64,000 nt of DNA, taken from assembly GCA_016197365.1 (NCBI GenBank), contig JACPVS010000006.1, forward strand, positions 682,001 to 746,000. The letters run 5' to 3'. The stretch comes from Mycolicibacterium cosmeticum. GTDB lineage: Bacteria; Actinomycetota; Actinomycetes; Mycobacteriales; Mycobacteriaceae. The translations under genes were made by a program, and so were the position numbers. Shown here piece after piece: positions 7,479 through 17,079 of the stretch; position 1 is the first letter of the stretch; each line of letters opens with the position of its first letter. The notes under the pieces were generated by a model. That model ran no database searches, was not told where the DNA came from, and saw only the letters and a program-made list of their open reading frames with translations.

Positions 7479-9487
7479 ATTATGTCGTTACCGGCGGTAC
7501 CGGGTTTATCGGCCGCCGAATCGTAACTCGACTACTGCGCGACCGCGACGACGCACAGGTGTGGGTGCTGGTCCGGCGGGGATCGCTCGGCCGTTTCGAG
7601 CAACTCGCGCAGACCTGGGGCCCACGGGCAAAACCACTGGTGGGCGACCTCGCCGCCCCAGGTCTGGGCCTCAGCGATGACGCGCTCGCCCCACTCGGCG
7701 ACATCGATCACGTGGTGCACTGTGCGGCGATCTACGACATCACCGCCCCCGAATCGCAGCAGCGCGCCGCCAACGTCGAGGGCACCGGCGCCGTCGTCGA
7801 TCTGACCCGGCGCCTGGGTGCCACCCTGCACCACGTGTCCTCGATCGCGGTCGCCGGCAGCTACCCGGGCGTGTACACCGAAGACGATTTCGACGTTGCC
7901 CAGGATCTTCCGACGCCGTATCACCAGACCAAGTTCGAGGCCGAACAACTGGTCCGCGCCAGTGGACTGCCGCACCGGATCTACCGGCCCGCGGTGGTCG
8001 TGGGCGACTCCCGCACCGGGGAGATGGACAAGGTCGACGGTCCGTACTACTTCTTCGGGCTTCTCGCCAAGCTGGCGGTGCTGCCCAGCTTCACCCCGAT
8101 GGTGCTGCCCGACACCGGCCGCACCAACATCGTCCCGGTGGACTTTGTCGTGGATGCGACGGTCGCGCTGATGCACAGCCCCGGCCGTGATGGCCAGACG
8201 TTCCACCTCACCGCCCCGAAAACCATTGGGCTACGCGGTATCTACCGGGGTATCGCCAAAGAAGCCGGTCTGCCTGCCCTACGCGGATCGCTTCCCACCG
8301 CGGCGGTCACCCCGGTGCTCAAGGCGACCGGCCGGGCCAAGGTGCTGCGCAATATGGCGGCCACCCAGTTCGGCATCCCCGCCGAGATCCTCGACGTCGT
8401 CGACCTGGCCCCCACCTTCCTCTCGGAGCACACCGAAGAAGCGTTGCGCGGCAGCGGAATCGAAGTCCCCGAGTTCGCCTCCTACGCCCCGAAGCTGTGG
8501 CGATACTGGGCCGAGCATCTCGACCCGGACCGGGCGCGGCGGGACAGCCCCGACGGCGCGCTGGTGGGCCGGAACGTCGTCATCACCGGCGCCTCCAGCG
8601 GCATCGGACGCGCCTCGGCGGTCGCCGTCGCTCAACGCGGGGCCACGGTGTTCGCGTTGGCGCGCAACGCCGATGCTCTCGATGACCTGGTTGCCGAGAT
8701 CCGCACCGCCGGCGGAGAGGCGCACGCGTTCACCTGTGATGTCACCGATTCGTCGTCCGTCGAGCACACCGTCAAGGACATCCTGGGCCGGTTCGGGCAC
8801 GTCGACTATCTGGTGAACAACGCCGGCCGATCCATCCGTCGCTCGGTGTCGGCGTCCACCGACCGCCTGCACGACTACGAACGGGTGATGGCGGTCAACT
8901 ACTTCGGCGCGGTCCGGATGGTACTGGCGCTGCTACCTCATTGGCAGGAAAGGCGTTTCGGGCACGTGGTCAACGTGTCCAGCGCCGGCGTACAGGCCAA
9001 CAGCCCCAAGTACAGCGCCTACCTGCCGACCAAGGCCGCGCTGGACGCGTTCTCCGAAGTGGTCGGCACCGAGACCCTGTCGGACCACATCACGTTCACC
9101 AACATCCACATGCCGCTGGTGAGTACCCCGATGATCGCGCCGTCGCGACGACTGAACCCGATGCCGCCGATCACCGCCGAGCACGCGGCCGCGATGGTGG
9201 TTCGCGGCCTGATCGAGAAGCCGGCCCGCATCGACACCCCCGTCGGCACACTGGCCGATCTCGGCACCTACTTCACCCCTCGGCTCTCGCGGCGGGTGTT
9301 GCACCAGATCTACCTCGGCTACCCGGATTCCGCGGCCGCGAAGGGCGAAGCGGCACCCGTACCGAGCGCCGAGCCGCCACCCCACCCGCCACGCCATCCC
9401 AAGCGTGCGGTTCGCGCCGTGCGCACCGCACGGGTCCCCCGCCCGGTCAAGCGTGCGGTCCGGCTGATTCCGGGTGTGCACTGGTAG
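7475..9487 (+). CDS. acrA1: Two-domain acyl-CoA reductase AcrA1 (extended SDR plus classical SDR)
   Basis: The 670-residue product begins with an extended SDR/fatty acyl-CoA reductase-like domain (about 1-355): TGGTGFIGRR at 6-15 and YHQTKFEAEQL as the YxxxK site. The second half is a classical SDR (about 362-600): ITGASSGIGRASA, NNAGRSIRRS, and YSAYLPTKAALDAF as the catalytic YxxxK. The final 60 residues are Pro/Arg-rich. This layout matches M. tuberculosis Rv3391 (AcrA1), annotated as a multifunctional enzyme with acyl-CoA reductase activity and likely to reduce long-chain acyl-CoA to aldehyde. The start follows a possible three-codon leader. Confidence 0.9.
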   Translation: MNYVVTGGTGFIGRRIVTRLLRDRDDAQVWVLVRRGSLGRFEQLAQTWGPRAKPLVGDLAAPGLGLSDDALAPLGDIDHVVHCAAIYDITAPESQQRAANVEGTGAVVDLTRRLGATLHHVSSIAVAGSYPGVYTEDDFDVAQDLPTPYHQTKFEAEQLVRASGLPHRIYRPAVVVGDSRTGEMDKVDGPYYFFGLLAKLAVLPSFTPMVLPDTGRTNIVPVDFVVDATVALMHSPGRDGQTFHLTAPKTIGLRGIYRGIAKEAGLPALRGSLPTAAVTPVLKATGRAKVLRNMAATQFGIPAEILDVVDLAPTFLSEHTEEALRGSGIEVPEFASYAPKLWRYWAEHLDPDRARRDSPDGALVGRNVVITGASSGIGRASAVAVAQRGATVFALARNADALDDLVAEIRTAGGEAHAFTCDVTDSSSVEHTVKDILGRFGHVDYLVNNAGRSIRRSVSASTDRLHDYERVMAVNYFGAVRMVLALLPHWQERRFGHVVNVSSAGVQANSPKYSAYLPTKAALDAFSEVVGTETLSDHITFTNIHMPLVSTPMIAPSRRLNPMPPITAEHAAAMVVRGLIEKPARIDTPVGTLADLGTYFTPRLSRRVLHQIYLGYPDSAAAKGEAAPVPSAEPPPHPPRHPKRAVRAVRTARVPRPVKRAVRLIPGVHW

Positions 9488-9502
9488 CGGACGAGCCTTA
9501 GG

Positions 9503-10561
9503 GTGGGCGACGTGACGGGTGCAACGAGGCAGCCGGTGTTCGCCGATGTGGACACCGGGGTCGACGACGCGATGGCCTTGGCGTACCTGTTCGCCAGCGC
9601 GGACGCCGAAGTGGTCGGTATCGCCTCGACGGCGGGCAATGTGCCGGTCAAGCAGGTCTGCGACAACAATCTGGCCCTGCTGGACCTGTGCGGGATGGCC
9701 GGTATCGAGGTGTCCAAAGGCGCCGAGGGCCCGCTGAGCATTCCGCTGCGCACCGCCGAGGATACCCACGGCCCCGAGGGGCTGGGTTACGCCCACCTCC
9801 CGGCCAGCGGGCAGCCCCTCGCGTCGTATGACGCCGCCGACGCCTGGGTGAGCGCCGCGCACGCATATCCCGGTGAGCTGATCGGATTGGTCACCGGCCC
9901 ACTCACCAATCTCGCACTGGCACTGCGTAAAGAACCGTCCCTGCCGCGACTGCTGCGCCGGCTGGTCATCATGGGCGGCGCGTTCGACTACCGCGGCAAC
10001 ACGACCGCCGTCGCGGAATGGAACATCAGTGTCGACCCGGAGGCCGCGGCCGAGGTGTTCGCGGTCTGGGGCGCGGCGTGGGGCCTGCACAAGCCGGCCC
10101 ATCTGCCGATCATCTTGGGGCTCAACCTGACTGAGAACGCCATCATGACCCCGTCGATTCTGGGGCGACTCGCGGTGGCAGCCGGTTCACCGTCGGCCCA
10201 GTTGAGCGTGCTCGACAATCGCGGAACCCGGTCCACCGCGAGCAACCCGCTGATCCGGGTGCTCGAGGACGCGATGCGGTTCTACTTCGAGTTCCACTTC
10301 GATCAGGGCGAGGGTTACCTGGCCCATCTGCACGATCCGCTGGCCGCCGCCGTGGCGCTGGATCCCGACCTGGTGCGGTACCGGCAGGCCACCGTGGACG
10401 TCGAACTGACCGGCACCCTGACCCGCGGGATGACGGTGGCGGACTGGAATGGCCGGTGGGGTCGCGACCTCAACGCGCATGTCGGAATCGAGGTCGATCC
10501 GGCCGCGTTCTTCGACCGATTCATCGCGCGGGTCGGTCCGTTCGCGCAGGGTCTCGCCTGA
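9503..10561 (+). CDS. iunH: Inosine-uridine preferring nucleoside hydrolase
   Basis: The enzyme hydrolyses ribonucleosides to base and ribose in purine/pyrimidine salvage. The 352-residue product carries the calcium-binding signature DVDTGVDDAMAL near the N-terminus, then GIASTAGNV, TGPLTNLALAL and MGGAFDYRGN, with NISVDPEAA before the distal metal/ligand Asp region (HDPLAAAVALDP). The position matches Rv3393. GTG codons at 9503 and 9512 are both possible starts; AGGG at 9500-9503 is better spaced for 9512. It directly follows acrA1 (15 bases). Confidence 0.9.
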   Translation: MGDVTGATRQPVFADVDTGVDDAMALAYLFASADAEVVGIASTAGNVPVKQVCDNNLALLDLCGMAGIEVSKGAEGPLSIPLRTAEDTHGPEGLGYAHLPASGQPLASYDAADAWVSAAHAYPGELIGLVTGPLTNLALALRKEPSLPRLLRRLVIMGGAFDYRGNTTAVAEWNISVDPEAAAEVFAVWGAAWGLHKPAHLPIILGLNLTENAIMTPSILGRLAVAAGSPSAQLSVLDNRGTRSTASNPLIRVLEDAMRFYFEFHFDQGEGYLAHLHDPLAAAVALDPDLVRYRQATVDVELTGTLTRGMTVADWNGRWGRDLNAHVGIEVDPAAFFDRFIARVGPFAQGLA

Positions 10562-10580
10562 GACCTTCTGCGCGAGATCA

Positions 10581-12164
10581 CTATTCGTAGACTCCCTCCA
10601 CATACCAGCGACGCTGCCGGTAACACAGCAGCATGGCCGGGCCCGGTTCGTCCCGGTTACCGAGCAGCACCTGGGCCCGTGCGGTCCGGCCGGCCCGCGG
10701 CGACCCCGGATCCCACCACCGTTCGTCAACCGGCCACGGCCCGGCCCACCACTGCAATACCGCGGCCGATTCCGGGGATCGCAGATGCACCGGGTCCGCG
10801 GAGAACAGCCCGCGGGTGGTCACCCGCACCGGATTACCTTCGGCATCAAGCAGTTCCACGGGATCGTCGAGCAGCACCGCAGGCGCGGGCTCGGGCAATT
10901 GCCCCGGCCACGGCTGGTGTGGGTCCGCCGCAGGCACCGGTTCGTCACCCAGCGCCGCGAAGGTGATGCGCTCGGCCGGTCCGCGGCCGCCGGACAGCAC
11001 CGGAACCTGCACCGCCTCCGGCCCGAGCAGACCCTGCACCCGCACCAGCGCGCGCCGGGCCCGCAATCTGTCGTCGTCACCCGAAGATCCCCACAGTGGA
11101 AGCTGGAGTGCACCCGCCGAGACCACCTCCACCGGATGCAACCGCAGTGTGGTGATCGGAGCGGAAGGTCCAGGCTGCCCCAGGCTCCGCTTCGTCAGCC
11201 AGCCGTCGAGTTGCCAGCGCACCCGGTCGGCAGTGGCGTCCTCGGTCAACGGTTCGGCGCACCGCCAAACCCTGCTCAGCTCTTCCCCGTTGGCGGTGAC
11301 CGCCTGGATGGCCAGCCTGGTGCAGCCCACGCCCGCCGACTCCAGACTGCGGTGCAACTCGCCCGCCAGGGACCGGCCGGCGAACGCCGCCGCATCCACC
11401 CGGTCGATCGGCGGGTCGCAATTCATCACCGCATCGATGTCGCGCTCCGGTTCACGCCCGGACGGGCCACGAGACTGTTCACCGCGGGCGAACCGGTGCG
11501 CGACGATCGCGTCCGCGCCGAACCGGGAGGCGACATCGCTGCGTTCCAGGTCGGCGAACTGACCGATACTGCGGATACCCATGCGCCACAGCAGATCCGC
11601 CAGTTCATCCCGACCCGCTGAGGCCAAGCTCGGTTCGGTGGCCAGTTGCCGGATGGACAGCCCGGACAAGAACCGGGCGTCCTCCCCCGGTTCGACGATC
11701 CGGCCTGATCGCGCCGCGAACACCGCCGTGGACAACTGGTCTGCGATCCCGGTCTGGCATTCCGCCCCGGCCGCGGCCACGGCGTCGACCAACCGTTCCG
11801 CCGCGGCATGCTCGGACCCGAAATAGCGGGCGGCACCGCGCACCGGAAGCACCAGCAGACCCGGCCGCAATACCTCCGCCCGTGGCACCACCTCGTCCAC
11901 CGCCGCCGTCACGTCCTCGAAATACCGGGCGTCGCGCGCCGGGTCGGCGGCACTGACATGCAGCTGCGGGCATCGGGCCTGGGCCTCCCGGCGCCGCAGG
12001 CCGCGCCGGACCCCGACGGCCCGGGCCGAGGCCGAGCAGGCGATGACCCGGTTGGCCAGCGTCACCGCGATCGGATCCGTCGGGGCCAGGGCGGCCGCCG
12101 AGGCCGCCGCCACCGCGGGCCAATCCATGCACCACAGCGCCAGGACCCGGGACACGTCAGCCAC
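10581..12164 (-). CDS. imuB: Mutasome Y-family polymerase-like protein ImuB
   Basis: ImuB is the catalytically inactive Y-family polymerase relative that links DnaE2 and ImuA' to the beta clamp during SOS mutagenesis. The product has a degenerate Y-family palm/fingers region ([10 protein letters not shown] at the start, then [11 protein letters not shown]), a little-finger region, and the clamp-binding motif QLPLWG in the middle ([13 protein letters not shown]). The acidic catalytic triad of active Y-family enzymes is not evident. I place the start at GTG 12164, overlapping the imuA' stop by 8 bases. An ATG at 12203 would add 13 residues; a GTG at 12155 is another candidate. Confidence 0.93.
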   Translation of the reverse strand: MADVSRVLALWCMDWPAVAAASAAALAPTDPIAVTLANRVIACSASARAVGVRRGLRRREAQARCPQLHVSAADPARDARYFEDVTAAVDEVVPRAEVLRPGLLVLPVRGAARYFGSEHAAAERLVDAVAAAGAECQTGIADQLSTAVFAARSGRIVEPGEDARFLSGLSIRQLATEPSLASAGRDELADLLWRMGIRSIGQFADLERSDVASRFGADAIVAHRFARGEQSRGPSGREPERDIDAVMNCDPPIDRVDAAAFAGRSLAGELHRSLESAGVGCTRLAIQAVTANGEELSRVWRCAEPLTEDATADRVRWQLDGWLTKRSLGQPGPSAPITTLRLHPVEVVSAGALQLPLWGSSGDDDRLRARRALVRVQGLLGPEAVQVPVLSGGRGPAERITFAALGDEPVPAADPHQPWPGQLPEPAPAVLLDDPVELLDAEGNPVRVTTRGLFSADPVHLRSPESAAVLQWWAGPWPVDERWWDPGSPRAGRTARAQVLLGNRDEPGPAMLLCYRQRRWYVEGVYE

Positions 12165-12852
12165 CCACGGCGCGCGCCAGGCCGGGGATCCGGCCGTGGG
12201 CACGGGTCACCAACCGCACCCGGCCTATTCGTCCGCATCCGGGTACCGGCCCGGCACCGCCCGCTCCGGTCACCTCATAGCTGCTGACGGTGGCATCCAG
12301 CCGGGCCTGGGCGCCGGGCCAGTCACCCCCGGTGATCAACAGCGTGCACGCCTTCTGCCGGGCCCGCGCCGTCACCGCACGGGCCCGGGTGCCCGGGACG
12401 GACCGACCCCCCAGATCGAGTACCACCAGATCCAGGCCGTCCAGCAGGACGGCGGCCACCTCGACCGGATCGGCACCGGGGTCCGGGATGACCGCGACCC
12501 GGCTCAGGTCGGCCCCCATCTCGGCGGCCGCCAGCAGACCGGCGCGTGGTTGTCCGACGATCGCGGCATGCCCACCGGCTGCCGTCACCGCGGCGACCAT
12601 GCTCAGCGGTAACGACCGGGCGCCCGTGAGCACCGCCACCACCCCACGCGGCAACACCCCCGAAAGGCCGCCGGCCAGGATTTCGGGAAGCTCCAGCAAA
12701 CTTTCCGAGTCAGGGGCAGGATCGTCTGCGCACACCCTTCCCCGACTGCGGCCAACCCCCTTCGCGGAGACTTCGGCCATCCTGCGGCGCAGGTGTTCGA
12801 CCTGTTCAGCGCGGTTTGCCGGACGTGGATCCAGACTCGAAGCCGCTGTCAC
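12157..12852 (-). CDS. imuA': Mutasome accessory protein ImuA'
   Basis: ImuA' is a RecA-fold-like protein needed with ImuB for DnaE2-dependent mutagenesis. The 231-residue product has an N-terminal helix ([15 protein letters not shown]) and a core with strands [19 protein letters not shown] and [15 protein letters not shown], matching Rv3395c. The GTG at 12852 is preferred: GGGAGGGG sits 6 bases upstream, and a longer ATG start at 12951 would put the SOS box inside the coding region. It forms an overlapping operon with imuB. Confidence 0.9.
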   Translation of the reverse strand: MTAASSLDPRPANRAEQVEHLRRRMAEVSAKGVGRSRGRVCADDPAPDSESLLELPEILAGGLSGVLPRGVVAVLTGARSLPLSMVAAVTAAGGHAAIVGQPRAGLLAAAEMGADLSRVAVIPDPGADPVEVAAVLLDGLDLVVLDLGGRSVPGTRARAVTARARQKACTLLITGGDWPGAQARLDATVSSYEVTGAGGAGPVPGCGRIGRVRLVTRAHGRIPGLARAVGG

Positions 12853-12887
12853 AACAGCCCCTCCCACACCACCGGTTTCAGTCGAAT

Positions 12888-12903
12888 TCGAACATCTGTT
12901 CGA
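12888..12903 (-). promoter_or_regulatory. LexA SOS box of imuA'-imuB
   Basis: TCGAACATCTGTTCGA is a perfect TCGAAC-N4-GTTCGA palindrome, 35 bases upstream of the imuA' GTG start. With the identical arms in front of dnaE2, it places the whole mutasome under LexA. Confidence 0.95.
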
Positions 12904-13189
12904 TCGCTCGAGTAAACACCGCCCGGGGGTCACCGTCAAGCGCGGTTCCATGGCTGGACCGAACCGCCCCGCACCGCCACCGACCAGCGACGGAAGGCCC
13001 TGTGTGATGCCTGTGCGACCGCGTCGGCCCTGCGCTAAAGTCTTTGCACCAGCACTCGCTTCGGACCGGGACTGGGGTACGGGACCACAGCGAATCGCCA
13101 GGTAGACTGCTTACGAACCGTGCGGAATCGCCAACGATTCCCCGAAGGCCGGCTCACACACCACTCGGGGGAGAGGTAAGGACCGCATC
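12904..13189. promoter_or_regulatory. Divergent intergenic region imuA' / small lipoprotein gene
   Basis: Apart from the SOS box at its left edge, this stretch has no convincing ORF. A TAGACT hexamer at 13103-13108 fits the mycobacterial TANNNT -10 pattern and would give a leader of about 75 bases for the lipoprotein gene; no good -35 was seen. GGGGGAGAGGTAAGGA at 13169-13184 supplies its ribosome site. Confidence 0.4.
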
Positions 13190-13441
13190 ATGAACTCAAG
13201 TCTGACCCGTCGCGTCTCGGCAGCCATCGGGGGCGCAGCCATCCTGGCGATGATCGGCTTCACCGCCGCCTGCGGCAGTGAAGAGAAGAAGGCTCCCGAG
13301 ACCTCGACCACCACGACGACCACCACCACGGCGCCGTCGGTCGAGCCGACCGAGAAGTCCATCAGCCCCAGTGGCGGCAACAAGTTCACGCCGACCATCA
13401 AGGCGCCGCCGGCCCCGACCGCCATCCCCGGCGACAACTGA
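13190..13441 (+). CDS. Small secreted lipoprotein
   Basis: The 83-residue product has a type II signal peptide: a basic start (MNSSLTRRVS), a hydrophobic core (about 10-26) and the lipobox FTAAC with the modifiable Cys at about residue 28. The mature part is about 55 residues and disordered, with a run of eight Thr, then Ser/Pro/Lys-rich sequence. It would be anchored on the outer face of the membrane. It sits where M. tuberculosis has the small protein gene Rv3395A, divergent from imuA'; I cannot confirm orthology. Function unknown. Confidence 0.7.
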   Translation: MNSSLTRRVSAAIGGAAILAMIGFTAACGSEEKKAPETSTTTTTTTTAPSVEPTEKSISPSGGNKFTPTIKAPPAPTAIPGDN

Positions 13442-13458
13442 CACGCTGATACGAGTGA

Positions 13459-13487
13459 GCCGGGTCCGCTGACATGGCGGGCCCGGC
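13459..13487 (+). other. Hairpin with the S53 peptidase start codon in its loop
   Basis: GCCGGGTCCGC (13459-13469) pairs with GCGGGCCCGGC (13477-13487): ten Watson-Crick pairs and one G-U, around a 7-base loop TGACATG. The loop ends with the ATG (13474-13476) of the peptidase gene. It may be the 3' end structure of the lipoprotein mRNA, an initiation-control element, or both. Confidence 0.4.
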
Positions 13488-15108
13488 ACCTCGGAACGTG
13501 AACCGACACCGCACGGGCATCGCCCGCTGGTTACCGGCACTGATCCTCGCCGGCGTACTGCTCTTCGCCTCTGATCTGCCGATCAGCCGACATGTCTACG
13601 GGGCCAACGTCATCGACGGTCCCTATGCGTCGTTGCTGGCTGCCTCGACCGACCTCGGTCCGGCCCGGCCGCAACAAATCCAGCTGACGGCCACGCTCCC
13701 CGATCAAAAACGCCCCAGTGAGCTCATCGACTGGACCCATGATCGGGGACTCTCGGTCTCCTGGCGCCCCACTGACGACTGGGCCATCGTCGAAGGCACA
13801 CCGGATGCCGTCGCACATGCCTTCGACGTGTCCGTGCACGACTACCGGGGCAGGCAAGGGCAGCAGTTCTACGCTTCCCCGCAACAGCCGTCGGTGCCGA
13901 AAGCGTTGCGCGACAAGGTCACCCAACTCGGCCGAATCCTCGGCTACACCCCACACCACATGTCGCGCCCGGACATCCCACTGGACGTGCCGGACCGTGG
14001 GCTGACCCCGAGCGCCCTGCTGACGACGTACAACGCGGACAAACTGGCCACCGGTGGCTTCACCGGCAAGGGCATCACCATCGTCATCTTCGCGTTCAAC
14101 GGCTATGACCAGACCGACCTGGACAGCTTCTCCACCATGTTCAGCCTGCCCAGATTCACCCCGGAGATGCTGGGCAACCCCCTCCCCGTGGCGCACGGCG
14201 AGACGACGATGGATCTCCAAGTGGCACATGCCATTGCGCCCGACGCCCGCAAGGTCGTGGTCAACGCACGGCCGACCGTCGAAGGCGACGGCGCCTACCA
14301 GAAGATCGGCAAACTGATGGAGGACACCGACCGTGCCTACCCCGGTGCGGTCTGGAGCATCTCGATCGGCTGGGGCTGCGACAAACTGCTCACCGCCGCC
14401 GACCTCGCACCGGTCCGGTCGGCGCTGCGCACGGCCCAGTCGCACGGAACCACCGCCTTCAACGCCAGCGGCGACCTGGCCGGCCTGGAGTGCAAGGGCG
14501 GCAGTGACTGGGATTCGGTACCCGGACCCGACGACGTCGGGCTGGATTCGGTGTCCTCGCTGCCCGAGATGACCAGCGTCGGCGGTACCACGCTGTCCAC
14601 CGACACCCGCGGCGTCTGGCTCGCCGAGCAGACCTGGTTCGATGTCCCCCTGTCCCAGGGCACCGGCGGCGGAGTGTCCGCTCTGTTCGACCTGCCGCCC
14701 TGGCAGCGGATCGCGGCCGGACAGGCGCCCGCCGCGCGCAACACCGGAAAGCGGATGACGCCGGACATCTCGGCGGTCGCCGACCCGTTCACCGGGGTGA
14801 AGATCGTGCTCGAAGGCAACGTGGTGGTCGGGGGCGGCACCTCGCAGTCCGCTCCCATCTGGGCCGGGTTGACCGCGGTGATGGACCAGTACCTCCTCGC
14901 CAACGGCGGCGACCTGATCGGTGAGATCAACCCCCTGCTCTACCGGATCGCCTCCGGTGCCCCCCGACCGGCGTTCCGGGACATCACGCTGGGTGCCAAC
15001 GCCGTCGACACGGCAGGCCCGGGCTACGACCTGGTCACCGGCCTGGGCACGCCGGACACGGACAATCTGGCCCGCAATCTCCTCATCGCTCAGCGGGTCC
15101 AGGCCTGA
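13474..15108 (+). CDS. Sedolisin-family (S53) pro-peptidase, membrane-anchored or secreted
   Basis: This is a serine-carboxyl peptidase of the kumamolisin/sedolisin type. An uncleaved-looking signal anchor lies at about 17-33, then a prokumamolisin activation domain (about 60-165). The catalytic domain follows with the ExxxD pair Glu243/Asp247 (HGETTMD), the oxyanion Asp334 (ASGDLAG) and the nucleophile Ser457 in GGTSQSAP. The calcium-site residues are near 503 (FRDITLG) and 519. All catalytic residues are present, so it should be active, probably at acidic pH. Its TGA overlaps the next ATG (TGATG), so it is coupled to the zinc-ribbon membrane protein. Confidence 0.92.
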   Translation: MAGPAPRNVNRHRTGIARWLPALILAGVLLFASDLPISRHVYGANVIDGPYASLLAASTDLGPARPQQIQLTATLPDQKRPSELIDWTHDRGLSVSWRPTDDWAIVEGTPDAVAHAFDVSVHDYRGRQGQQFYASPQQPSVPKALRDKVTQLGRILGYTPHHMSRPDIPLDVPDRGLTPSALLTTYNADKLATGGFTGKGITIVIFAFNGYDQTDLDSFSTMFSLPRFTPEMLGNPLPVAHGETTMDLQVAHAIAPDARKVVVNARPTVEGDGAYQKIGKLMEDTDRAYPGAVWSISIGWGCDKLLTAADLAPVRSALRTAQSHGTTAFNASGDLAGLECKGGSDWDSVPGPDDVGLDSVSSLPEMTSVGGTTLSTDTRGVWLAEQTWFDVPLSQGTGGGVSALFDLPPWQRIAAGQAPAARNTGKRMTPDISAVADPFTGVKIVLEGNVVVGGGTSQSAPIWAGLTAVMDQYLLANGGDLIGEINPLLYRIASGAPRPAFRDITLGANAVDTAGPGYDLVTGLGTPDTDNLARNLLIAQRVQA

Positions 15109-17057
15109 TGACCACCACAGACGACACCACCGCACCCGCACCCGCACCCGGCATGGTCGAATGCCCGGTCTGCCAGGTCGACGTCCCCGCGGGCAAGTAC
15201 TGCGGGCTGTGCGGTGTGCCCCTGTCCGAGCATCAGGCCGGCGACGGTCCGCACTGGTTGCGGGCGCGCACCTTCAGTGCGGCGCCCGGTCAGCATCTGC
15301 TGACACCGTCGGTCACCAGTTCCCTTTTCCCGCACCTGTCCCCGCGGTCGCGCAAGGCGTTCCTGATGGGCTTGGCGCTGCTCGTCGTGGCCCTGGTCGT
15401 CGCGACGGTGTTCCGGTTGCCCGCCGCGCTCATCACGGTGGCCTCCCTGGGCCTGCCGTTGCTGTTCGTGCTGTACATCCGCGAATCCGATCTCGCCGAA
15501 GACATTCCGCGCCGAACCCTGGCGCTCACGGCGGCACTCGGGATCCTGCTCGGCGTGGCATGGGTGCTGCTGACCGGCGCCGTGGTGGCCCGCGCCTACG
15601 GTGTGCCACTGGGTGCGGGCATCGCCGGCGCGCGAATTCTGCGCGAAGGCATCGGTATCCCTGTCGGCAGCATGATCATCATGCTGGTACCGGCCGTGGT
15701 GGTCCGGCTGACCCGACCCGGCGCGAGAGAAGCACTGGACGGCTACGCCATCGGCGCGCTGGGCGCCCTGAGCTTCAGCGGCGCAGCGACCCTGAGCAGG
15801 CTGGCTCCCCAGTTCACCACCGGCATGGTGGCCCGCGCCCGGCCGCTGGACGGTCTGCTGGTCGAGGCGGGTATCCGCGGTATCGCCGTGCCACTGACCG
15901 CGGCCGCCGTCGGCGGCCTGATCGGCGCAGCTCTCTGGTTCACCCGGCCGGCCACCAAGGTCACCAAGAACCGCGGGTTCGTCCGCCTCACCCTGGTGTC
16001 GATCGCGGTGGTGGTGATCGCCGTCTACGCCGGACTCGGCCTGATCGATGTCGCCAGGGTGCCCCAATGGCTGCAGTTGGCCGTGCACCTCACGCTGGCG
16101 ATGCTCGCGTTGCTTGCGCTGCGCATCGGGCTGCATCTGTCGCTGTTGCACGAAGCACAAGACGACATGCGCGCCGACGAACCGCTGCTCTGCAATGAAT
16201 GCGACCACGTCGTGCCCGACGCCCCGTTCTGTGCGAACTGCGGAGCCGCGATGCACGCGTCGTCGCGCAAGTCCCGTAACTCGCGGCGCCAGGAGCGGCC
16301 GATCCGGCTCGCAGAGGAGCAGAGCACGGGCCCCATCGTCGTGGGCCTGACCCCCGGATATTCGCTTCACGCCGGAACGTTCACCGCACCACCGCAGCGC
16401 AAGACGTCGTTCCGCTGGATCGCGCTGGTTCTGAGCACCGCGATCCTGGTGGTGGGCGGCGGACTGGTCGGGCTGTCCGGAGTGTTGCAGAAACCGTCGG
16501 TTCGTTTCGCATGCCCGCCCGACTGCGGACGGCCGCCGATGGGACAACCGGTGACCATCAACCCGCGTTTCACGGCCGCCGACGGCTCCTTCTCGGTGTC
16601 CTACCCCGCCACGGAGTCGGCGTACAAGGTCACGACGACCGACACCGGTGTGACGGCGGTCTTCGAGGCGAGCGACGGGGGCACCCTCCGTTTGTTCAGC
16701 GAGCCGGCTCGCGGCCGCTCCCCTCGGGATATCGCCAACGCGCTGGCGAGGAAGACCTTCCCCGACTTCAGGATCGCGTATGAGATCCCCAACGCGATGG
16801 TCGGCTATCAACCGGGATTCGGTTTCGTCGCCGACTGCTGGCCGCAGGGTGCGATGAGCAGCTACACCCGGATGCGGCTGGTGGTGCTGGTGGCCATCAA
16901 GAACGACATCGCCCTGATCGCCGGCGCCGGGGGGCCCTACCACGCCTTCGGGCCCGACTTCGGGTCCGGCAAACCGTCGGCGGTCGGCCTGGAAATCGCC
17001 TTGGACATGGGCAAATACGTCAACAGCTTCAGCTGGCGCGGCGACCCCCCGCGCTGA
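15108..17057 (+). CDS. Multi-pass membrane protein with two zinc ribbons and an extracellular C-terminal domain
   Basis: I do not recognise a named family. The 649 residues begin with a zinc ribbon (Cys19, 22, 32, 35), followed by about eight hydrophobic segments between 80 and 350. A second ribbon (Cys362, 365, 375, 378) leads into a basic linker. A further membrane span at about 436-458 precedes a roughly 190-residue C-terminal domain, which contains a Cys pair (ACPPDCG) and SFSVSYPATESAYKV. The membrane core is reminiscent of PrsW-type proteins, but I could not identify a catalytic motif. One-base overlap with the S53 peptidase gene implies a shared job such as substrate presentation, activation or control of the peptidase. 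Confidence 0.8.
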   Translation: MTTTDDTTAPAPAPGMVECPVCQVDVPAGKYCGLCGVPLSEHQAGDGPHWLRARTFSAAPGQHLLTPSVTSSLFPHLSPRSRKAFLMGLALLVVALVVATVFRLPAALITVASLGLPLLFVLYIRESDLAEDIPRRTLALTAALGILLGVAWVLLTGAVVARAYGVPLGAGIAGARILREGIGIPVGSMIIMLVPAVVVRLTRPGAREALDGYAIGALGALSFSGAATLSRLAPQFTTGMVARARPLDGLLVEAGIRGIAVPLTAAAVGGLIGAALWFTRPATKVTKNRGFVRLTLVSIAVVVIAVYAGLGLIDVARVPQWLQLAVHLTLAMLALLALRIGLHLSLLHEAQDDMRADEPLLCNECDHVVPDAPFCANCGAAMHASSRKSRNSRRQERPIRLAEEQSTGPIVVGLTPGYSLHAGTFTAPPQRKTSFRWIALVLSTAILVVGGGLVGLSGVLQKPSVRFACPPDCGRPPMGQPVTINPRFTAADGSFSVSYPATESAYKVTTTDTGVTAVFEASDGGTLRLFSEPARGRSPRDIANALARKTFPDFRIAYEIPNAMVGYQPGFGFVADCWPQGAMSSYTRMRLVVLVAIKNDIALIAGAGGPYHAFGPDFGSGKPSAVGLEIALDMGKYVNSFSWRGDPPR

Positions 17058-17079
17058 GCCTTCGCCACCAACGTTGACA

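Noticed and set aside
13531..15147. Long minus-strand ORF (538 codons) opposite the S53 peptidase
   Set aside because: Arg/Gly/His-rich shadow of a GC-rich gene whose plus-strand product has complete catalytic motifs.
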